Shown one piece after another: positions 55,190 to 64,000 of a DNA stretch of 64,000 bases (position 1 is its first letter; every line of letters begins with the position of its first letter). A model generated the notes under the pieces. It did no database searches and was not told the origin of the DNA. It saw only the letters and a program-made list of their open reading frames with translations. Position numbers and translations under genes: made by a program. The stretch is taken from NCBI GenBank assembly GCA_026018925.1, contig JAKSZU010000009.1, positions 77,160,408 to 77,224,407 on the forward strand. Direction: 5' to 3'. The DNA is from Tupaia tana. Its lineage: Eukaryota; Chordata; Mammalia; Scandentia; Tupaiidae.

Positions 55190-58100
55190 GCCGGCCAGCA
55201 GTTCCGGGCTCCAGGCGGACTCAGGCTGCGGGCCCAACCCTTCTGAATCTCCACGCATCCCCACCGTTTCTCCTCCTTGGACCCCAGGTTGGTTGTCTGG
55301 GACTTTAAGGCGAACTCCCACCCCACCCCACCTGCAACCCGGATCAAGCCGGCCAGCAGTTCCAGCTCCAGGCGGACTCAGGCTGCAGGCCCAACCCTTC
55401 TGAATCTCCACGCATCCCCACCGTTTCTCCTCCTTGGACCCCAGGTTGGTTGTCTGGGACTTTAAGGCGAACTCCCACCCCACCCCACCCGCAACCCGGA
55501 TCAAGCCGGCCAGCAGTTCCGGGCTCCAGGCGGACTCAGGCTGCAGGCCCAACCCTTCTGAATCTCCAGGAATCCCCACCGTTTCTCCTCCTTGGACCCC
55601 AGGTTGGTTGTCTGGGACTTTAAGGCGAACTCGCACCCCACCCCACCCGCAACCCGGATCAAGCCGGCCAGCAGTTCCGGGCTCCAGGCGGACTCAGGAT
55701 GCAGGCCCAACCCTTCTGAATCTCCATGCATTCCCACCGTTTCTCCTCCTTGGACCCCAGGTTGGTTGTCTGGGACTTTAAGGCAAACTCCCACCCCACC
55801 CCACCTGCAACCCGAATCAAGCCGGCCAGCAGTTCCAGCTCCAGGCGGATTAAGGCTGCAGGCCCAACCCTTCTGAACCTCCACGCATCCCCACCGTTTC
55901 TCCTCCTTGGACACCAGGTTGGTTGTCTGGGACTTTAAGGCGAACTCCCTCCCAACCCCACCCGCAACCCGGATCAAGACGGCCAGCAGTTCCGGGCTCC
56001 AGGCGGACTCAGGTTGCAGGCCCAACCCTTCTGAATCTCCACGCATCCCCACCGTTTCTCCTCCTTGGACCCCAGGTTGGTTGTCTGGGACTTTAAGGCG
56101 AACTCCCACCCCACCCCACCGGCAACCCGGATCAAGCCGGCAAGCAGTTCCAGCTCCAGGCGGACTCAGGCTGCAGGCCCAACCCTCCTGAATCTCCAGG
56201 CATCCCCACCGTTTCTCCTCCTTGGACCCCAGGTTGGTTGTCTGGGACTTTAAGGCGAACTCCCACCCCACCCCACCCGCAAACCGGATCAAGCCGGCCA
56301 GCAGTTCCGGGCTCCAGGCGGACTCAGGCTGCAGGCCCAACCCTTCTGAATCTCCACGCATCCCCACCGTTTCTCGTCCTTGGACCCCAGGTTGGTTGTC
56401 TGGGACTTTAAGGCGAACTCCCACCCCACCCCACCCGCAACCCGGATCAAACCGGCCAGCAGTTCCGGGCTCCAGGCGGACTAGGATGCAGGCCCAATCC
56501 TTCTGAATCTCCACGCATCCCCACCGTTTCTCCTCCTTGGACCTCAGATTGGTTGTCTGGGACTTTAAGGCGAAATCCCACGCCACCCCACACGCAACCC
56601 GGATCAAGCCGGCCAGCAGTTCCGGGCTCCAGGCGGACTCAGGCTACAGGCCCAACCCTTCTGAATCTCCACGCATCCCCACCGTTTCTCCTCCTTGGAC
56701 CCCAGGTTGGTTGTCTGGGACTTTAAGGCGAACTCCCACCCCACCCCACCCGCAACCCGGATCAAGCCGGCCAGCAATACCGGGCTCCAGGCGGACTCAG
56801 TATGCAGGCCCAACCCTTCTGAATCTCCACGCATCCCCACCGTTTCTCCTCCTTGGACCCCAGGTTGGTTGTCTGGGACTTTAAGGCTAACTCCCTCCCA
56901 ACCCCACCCACAACCCGGATCAAGCCGGCCAGCAGTTCCGGGATCCAGGCGGACTAGGATGCAGGCCCAACCCTTCTGAATCTCCACGCATCCCCACCGT
57001 TTCTCCTCCTTGGACCCCAGGTTGGTTGTCTGGGACTTTAAGGCGAACTCCCACCCCACCCCACCCGCAACCCGGATCAAGCCGGCCAACAGTTCCGGGC
57101 TCCAGGCGGACTCAGGTTGCAGCCCCAACCCTTCTGAATCTCCAGGCATTCCCACCGTTTCTCCTCCCTGGAACCCAGGTTGGTTGTCTGGGACTTTAAG
57201 GCGAACTCCCACCCCACCCCACCCGCAACCCGGATCAAGCCGGCCAGCAGTTCCAGGCTTCAGGCGGACTCAGGCTGCAGGCCCAATCCTTCTGAATCTC
57301 CACGCATCCCCATCGTTTCTCCTCCTTGGACCCCAGGTTGGTTGTCTGGGACTTTAAGGCGAACTCCCACCCCACCCCACCCGCAACACGGATCAAGCCG
57401 GCCAACAGTTCCGGGCTCCAGGCCGACTCAGGCTGCAGGCCCAACCCTTCTAAATCTCCACGCATCCCCACTGTTTCTCCTCCTTGGACCCCAGGTTGTT
57501 TGTCTGGGACTTTAAGGCGAACTCCCACCCCACCCCACTTGCAACCCGGATCAAGCCGGCCAGCAGTTCCGGGCTCCAGGCCGACTCAGGCTGCAGGCCC
57601 AACCCTTCTGAATCTCCACGCATCCCCACCGTTTCTCCTCCTTGGACCCCAGGTTGGTTGTCTGGGACTTTAAGGCGAACTCCCACCCCACCCCACCCGC
57701 AACCCGGATCAAGCCGGCCAGCAGTTCCAGCTCCAGGGGGACTCAGGCTGCAGGCCCAACCCTTCTGAATCTCCACGCATCCCCACCGTTTTTCCTCCTT
57801 GGACCCCAGGTTGGTTGTCTGGGACTTTAAGGCAAACTCCCACGCCACCCCAACCGCAACCCGGATCAAGCCGGCCAGCAGTTCCGGGCTCCAGGCGGAC
57901 TCAGGCTGCAGGCCCAACCCTTCTGAATCTCCACGCATCCCCACCGTTTCTCCTCCTTGGACCCCAGGTTGGTTGTCTGGGACTTTAAGGCGAACTCCCA
58001 CCCCACCCCACCCGCAACCCGGATCAAGCCGGCCAGCAGTTCCGGGCTCCAGGCGGACTCAGGATGCAGGCCCAACCCTTCTGAATCTCCATGCATCCCC

Positions 58101-61100
58101 ACCGTTTCTCCTCCTTGGACCCCAGGTTGGTTGTCTGGGACTTTAAGGCAAACTCCCACCCCACCCCACCTGCAACCCGAATCAAGTCGGCCAGCAGTTC
58201 CAGCTCCAGGCGGATTAAGGCTGCAGGCCCAACCCTTCTGAATCTCCACGCATCCCCACCGTTTCTCCTCCTTGGACCCCAGGTTGGTTGTCTGGGACTT
58301 TAAGGCGAACTCCCTCCCAACCCCACCCGCAACCCGGATCAAGCCGGCCAGCAGTTCCGGGCTCCAGGCGGACTCAGGTTACAGGCCCAACCCTTATGAA
58401 TCTCCACGCATCCCCACCGTTTCTCCTCCTTGGACCCCAGGTTGGTTGTCTGGGACTTTAAGGCGAACTCCCACCCCACCCCACCTGCAACCCGGATCAA
58501 GCCGGCAAGCAGTTCCAGCTCCAGGCGGACTCAGGCTGCAGGCCCAACCCTCCTGAATCTCCAGGCATCCCAACCGTTTCTGCTCCTTGGAACCCAGGTT
58601 GGTTGTCGGGGATTTTAAGGCGAACTCCCACCCCACCCCACCCGCAACCCGGATCAAGCCGGCCAGCAGTTCCAGGCTCCAGGCGGACTAAGGATGCAGG
58701 CCCAACCCTTCTGAATCTCCACGCATCCCCACCGTTTCTCCTCCTTGGACCCCAGGTTGGTTGTCTGGGACCTTAAGGCGAACTCCCACCCCACCCCACC
58801 TGCAACCCCGATCAAGCCGGCCAGCAGTTCCAGCTCCAGGCGGACTCAGGCTGCAGGCCCAACCCTTCTGAATCTCCACGCATCCCCACCGTTTCTCCTC
58901 CTTGGAACCCAGGTTGGTTGTCGGGGACTTTAAGGCGAATACAAACCCCAACCCACCCGCAACCCGGATCAAGGGGGACAGCAGTTCAGGGCTCCAGGCG
59001 GACTCAGGATGCAGGCCCAACCCTTCTGAATCTCCACGCATCCCCAGGGTTTCTCCTCCTTGGACCCCAGGTTGGTTGTCGGGGACTTTAAGACGAACTC
59101 CCACCCCACCCCTCCCGCAACCTGGATCAAGCCGGCCAGCAGATCCGGGCTCCAGGCGGATTAAGGCTGCAGGCCCAACCCTTCTGAATCTCCACGCATC
59201 CCCACCGTTTCTCCTCCTTGGACCCCAGGTTGGTTGTCTGGGACTTTAAGGCGAACTCCCTCCCAACCCCACCCACAACCCGGATCAAGCCGGCCAGCAG
59301 TTCCGGGCTCTAGGCGGACTCAGGTTGCAGGCCCAACCCTTATGAATCTCCACGCATCCCCACCGTTTCTCCTCCTTGGACCCCAGGTTGGTTGTCTGGG
59401 ACTTTAAGGCGAACTCCCACCCCACCCCACCCGCAACCTGGATCAAGCCGGCCAGCAGTTCCGGGCTCCAGGCGGACTCAGGCTTCAGGCCCAACCCTTC
59501 TGAATCTCCACGCATCCCCACCGTTTCTCCTCCTTGGACCCCAGGTTGGTTGTCTAGGACTTTAAGGAGAACTCCCACCCCACCCCACCCGCAACCTGGA
59601 TCAAGCCGGCCAGCAGTTCCGGGCTTCAGGCGGACTCAGGCTGCAGGCCCAACCCTTCTGAATCTCCTCGCATCACCACCGTTTCTCCTCCTTGGACCCC
59701 AGGTTGTTTGTCTGGGACTTTAAGGCGAACTCCCACCCCACCCCACCCGCAACCCGGATCAAGCCGTCCAGCAGTTCTGGACTCCAGGCGGACTCAGGCT
59801 GCAGGCCCAAACCTTCTGAATCTCCACGCATCCCCACCGTTTCTCCTCCTTGGACCCCAGGTTGGTTGTATGGGACTTTAAGGCGAACTCCCTCCCAACC
59901 CCACCCGCAACTCGGATCAAGCTTTCCAGCAGTTCCGGGCTCCAGGCGGACTAGGGTGCAGGCCCAACCCTTCTGAATCTCCACGCATCCCCACCGTTTC
60001 TCCTCCTTGGACCCCAGGTTGGTTGTCTGGGACTTTAAGGCGAACACCCACCCCACCCCTCCTGCAACCCGGATCAAGCCGGCCAGCAGTTCCAGCTCCA
60101 GGCGGACTCAGGCTGCAGGCCCAACCCTTCTGAATCTCCACGCATCCTCACCGTTTCTCCTCCTTGGTCCCCAGGTTGGTTGTCTGGGACTTTAAGGCGA
60201 ACTCCCTCCCAACCCCACCTGCAACCCGGATCAATCCGGCCAGCAGTTCCGGTCTCCAGGCGGACTAGGGTGCAGGCCCAACCCTTCTGAATCTCCACGC
60301 ATCCCCACCGTTTCTCCTCCTTGGACCCCAGGTTGGTTGTCTGGGCCCTTAAGGCGAACTCCCACCCCACACCACCTGCAACCCCGATCAAGCCGGCCAG
60401 CAGTTCCAGCTCCAGGCGGACTCAGGCTGCAGGCCCAAACCTTCAGAATCTCCACGCATCCCCACCGTTTCTCCTCCTTGGAACCCAGGTTGGTTGTCGG
60501 GGACTTGAAGGCGAATACAAACCCCAACCCACCCGCAACCCGGATCAAGGGGGACAGCAGTTCAGGGCTCCAGGCGGACTCAGGATGCAGGCCCAACCCT
60601 TCTGAATCTCCACGCATCCCCACCGTTTCTCCTCCTTGGACCCCAGGTTGGTTGTCTGGGACTTTAAGGCGAACTCCCACCCCACCCCACCCGCAACCCG
60701 GATCAAGCCGGCCAACAGTTCTGGGCTCCAGGCCGACTCAGGCTGCAGGCCCAACCCTTCTAAATCTCCACGCATCCCCACTGTTTCTCCTCCTTGGACC
60801 CCAGGTTGGTTGTCTGGGACTTTAAGGCGAACTCCCACCCCACCCCACTTGCAACCCGGATCAAGCCGGCCAGCAGTTCCGGGCTCCAGGCCGACTCAGG
60901 CTGCAGGCCCAACCCTTCTGAATCTCCACGCATCCCCACCGTTTCTCCTCCTTGGACCCCAGGTTGGTTGTCTGGGACTTTAAGTCGAACTCCCACCCCA
61001 CCCCACCCGCAACCCGGATCAAGCCGGCCAGCAGTTCCAGCTCCAGGGGGACTCAGGCTGCAGGCCCAACCCTTCTGAATCTCCACGCATCCCCACCGTT

Positions 61101-64000
61101 TCTCCTCCTTGGACCCCAGGTTGGTTGTCTGGGACTTTAAGGCGAACCCCCACGCCACCCCAACCGCAACCCGGATCAAGCCGGCCAGCAGTTCCGGGCT
61201 CCAGGCGGACTCAGGCTGCAGGCCCAACCCTTCTGAATCTCCACGCATCCCCACCGTTTCTCCTCCTTGGACCCCAGGTTGGTTGTCTGGGACTTTAAGG
61301 CGAACTCCCACCCCACCCCACCCGCAACCCGGATCAAGCCGGCCAGCAGTTCCGGGCTCCAGGCGGACTCAGGATGCAGGCCCAACCCTTCTGAATCTCC
61401 ATGCATCCCCACCGTTTCTCCTCCTTGGACCCCAGGTTGGTTGTCTGGGACTTTAAGGCAAACTCCCACCCCACCCCACCTGCAACCCGAATCAAGTCGG
61501 CCAGCAGTTCCAGCTCCAGGCAGATTAAGGCTGCAGGCCCAACCCTTCTGAATCTCCACGCATCCCCACCGTTTCTCCTCCTTGGACCCCAGGTTGGTTG
61601 TCTGGGACTTTAAGGCGAACTCCCTCCCAACCCCACCCGCAACCCGGATCAAGCCGGCCAGCAGTTCCGGGCTCCAGGCGGACTCAGGTTGCAGGCCCAA
61701 CCCTTATGAATCTCCACGCATCCCCACCGTTTCTCCTCCTTGGACCCCAGGTTGGTTGTCTGGGACTTTAAGGCGAACTCCCACCCCACCCCACCTGCAA
61801 CCCGGATCAAGCCGGCAAGCAGTTCCAGCTCCAGGCGGACTCAGGCTGCAGGCCCAACCCTCCTGAATCTCCAGGCATCCCAACCGTTTCTGCTCCTTGG
61901 AACCCAGGTTGGTTGTCGGGGACTTTAAGGCGAACTCCCACTCCACCCCACCCGCAAACCGGATCAAGCCGGCCAGCAGTTCCAGGCTCCAGGCGGACTC
62001 AGGATGCAGGCCCAACCCTTCTGAATCTCCACGCATCCCCACCGTTTCTCCTCCTTTGACCCCAGGTTGGTTGTCTGGGACCTTAAGGCGAACTCCCACC
62101 CCACCCCACCTGCAACCCCGATCAAGCCGGCCAGCAGTTCCAGCTCCAGGCGGACTCAGGCTGCAGGCCCAACCCTTCAGAATCTCCACGCATCCCCACC
62201 GTTTCTCCTCCTTGGAACCCAGGTTGGTTGTCGGGGACTTTAAGGCGAATACAAACCCCAACCCACCCGCAACCCGGATCAAGGGGGACAGCAGTTCAGG
62301 GCTCCAGGCGGACTCAGGATGCAGGCCCAACCCTTCTGAATCTCCACGCATCCCCACCGTTTCTCCTCCTTGGACCCCAGGTTGGTTGTCGGGGACTTTA
62401 AGACGAACTCCCACCCCACCCCTCCCGCAACCTGGATCAAGCCGGCCAGCAGATCCGGGCTCCAGGCGGATTAAGGCTGCAGGCCCAACCCTTCTGAATC
62501 TCCACGCATCCCCACCGTTTCTCCTCCTTGGACCCCAGGTTGGTTGTCTGGGACTTTAAGGCAAACTCCCTCCCAACCCCACCCGCAACCCGGATCAAGC
62601 CGGCCAGCAGTTCCGGGCTCTAGGCGGACTCAGGTTGCAGGCCCAACCCTTATGAATCTCCACGCATCCCCACCGTTTCTCCTCCTTGGACCCCAGGTTG
62701 GTTGTCTGGGACTTTAAGGCGAACACCCACCCCACCGCACCTGCAACCCGGATCAAGCCGGCCAGCAGTTCCAGCTCCAGGCGGACTCAGGCTGCAGGCC
62801 CAACCCTTCTGAATCTCCACGCATCCTCACCGTTTCTCCTCCTTGGACCCCAGGTTGGTTGTCTGGGACTTTAAGGCGAACTCCCTCCCAACCCCACCTG
62901 CAACCCGGATCAAGCCGGCCAGCAGTTCCGGGCTCCAGGCGGACTAGGGTGCAGGCCCAACCCTTCTGAATCTACACGCATCCCCACCGTTTCTCCTCCT
63001 TGGACCCCAGATTGGTTGTCTGGGACTTTCTGGCGAACTCCCACGCCACTCCACCCGCACCCCGGATCAAGCCGGCCAGCAGTTCCGGGCTCCAAGCGGA
63101 GTCAGGATGCAGGCCCAACCCTTCTGAATCTCCACGCATCCCCACCGTTTCTCCTCCTTGGACCCCAGGTTGGTTGTCTGGGACCTTAAGGCGAACTCCC
63201 ACCCCACCCCACCTGCAACCCCGATCAAGCCGGCCAGCAGTTCCAGCTCCAGGCGGACTCAGGCCGCAGGCCCAACCCTTCAGAATCTCCACGCATCCCC
63301 ACCGTTTCTCCTCCTTGGAACCCAGGTTGGTTTTCGGGGACTTTAAGGCGAATACAAACCCCAACCCACCCGCAACCCGGATCAAGGGGGACAGCAGTTC
63401 AGGGCTCCAGGCGGACTCAGGATGCAGGCCCAACCCTTCTGAATCTCCACGCATCCCCACCGTTTCTCCTCCTTGGACCCCAGGTTGGTTGTCAGGGACT
63501 TTAAGACGAACTCCCACCCCACCCCTCCCGCAACCTGGATCAAGCCGGCCAGCAGATCCGGGCTCCAGGCGGATTAAGGCTGCAGGCCCAACCCTTCTGA
63601 ATCTCCACGCATCCCCCACCGTTTCTCCTCCTTGGACCCCAGGTTGGTTGTCTGGGACTTTAAGGCGAACTCCCTCCCAACCCCACCCGCAACCCGGATC
63701 AAGCCGGCCAGCATTTCCGGGCTCCAGGCGGACTCAGGTTGCAGGCCCAACCCTTATGAATCTCCACGCATCCCCACCGTTTCTCCTCCTTGGACCCCAG
63801 GTTGGTTGTCTGGGACTTTAAGGCGAACTCCCACCCCACCCCACCTGCAACCCGGATCAAGCTGGCAAGCAGTTCCAGCTCCAGGCGGACTCAGGCTGCA
63901 GGCCCAACCCTCCTGAATCTCCACGCATCCCCACCGTTTCTCCTCCTTGGACCCCAGGTTGGTTGTCTAGGACTTTAAGGCGAATTCCCACCCCACCCCA
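55190..64000. repeat. GC-rich satellite, 157/158-bp monomers
   Basis: About 56 tandem units run off the right edge. Unit starts (gccggccagcagttcc) fall at 55190, 55348 and 55505, so units alternate between 158 bp (ttccgggctcc type) and 157 bp (ttccagctcc type) in many places, giving a 315-bp dimer. Conserved words are ccaggttggttgtctggg, ctttaaggcgaactccc and gcaacccggatcaagcc. No CENP-B-box-like motif was seen. Many long overlapping frames on both strands arise because 315 is divisible by 3. They lack any non-repeated coding content and I do not call them genes. Confidence 0.92.

Noticed and set aside
55501-56607. 368-codon minus-strand ORF, and other long frames in the satellite (e.g. 63000-63821 plus)
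   Set aside because: Open frames follow from a 315-bp dimer divisible by three. They are present on both strands and overlap, so they are not evidence for a protein.
1-64000. CRISPR arrays, operons or bacterial systems
   Set aside because: The direct repeats are long, gapless satellites with no spacers; the content is clearly mammalian retroelements.
55190-64000. Centromeric satellite with CENP-B boxes
   Set aside because: I looked for the CENP-B-type core in the unit on both strands and did not see it; GC-rich 157-bp units give no direct evidence of centromere function.

Overview
The window is eukaryotic and comes from a placental mammal. It is built almost entirely of LINE-1 (L1) copies, a tRNA-derived SINE family, endogenous retroviruses (ERVs) and two very large tandem arrays. 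I found no host gene with exons. The mammalian call rests on L1 ORF1/ORF2 architecture, an MLT2-type ERVL LTR, class I and class II ERVs, and SINEs with clean target-site duplications (TSDs). I cannot name the species. The SINE is lineage-specific; its head has tRNA A and B boxes, followed by a CT-rich stretch and a conserved end reading ctatagcaaaaacctctc plus poly(A).

Layout. 1-11716: a young L1 (L1-A) in + orientation. It has about 25 tandem ~247-bp units upstream of the body, an ORF1 broken by one in-frame stop, and an intact 1287-aa ORF2. 11717-13400: 3' part of an older L1 with a SINE. 14406-18348: a minus-strand L1 3' part. 18349-19237: a minus-strand chimera of an L1 ORF2 piece and a SINE-in-SINE, which is an inverted copy of 27430-28298. 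19350-21530: old SINEs and the LTR/primer-site junction of a decayed ERV. 22003-30763: an older L1 (L1-D) with its own ~206-218-bp upstream units, decayed ORFs and several SINE insertions. 32429-38364: SINEs, one of which is split by a 4482-bp class II provirus. 38400-41890: a decayed older ERV. 41967-49940: a four-level nest (ERVL, then SINE, then class I ERV, then SINE). 50070-51575: an ancient minus-strand L1. 52968-55189: L1 3' and 5' pieces. 55190-64000: a GC-rich 157/158-bp satellite that runs off the window.

How the parts work together. L1 ORF2 supplies the endonuclease and reverse transcriptase that also copies SINEs, and nearly every young SINE here carries the 10-18-bp TSD expected from that machinery. 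The two homologous monomer arrays sit at the same junction of two separate L1 copies. They are therefore best read as L1 5'UTR promoter monomers and not as independent satellites. The main points of interest are this monomer-type L1 5'UTR, the inverted L1-SINE chimera, the betaretroviral-gag/gamma-type-env provirus with no pol, and the multi-scale repeat structure of both arrays. I saw no CRISPR array, no operon and nothing bacterial.
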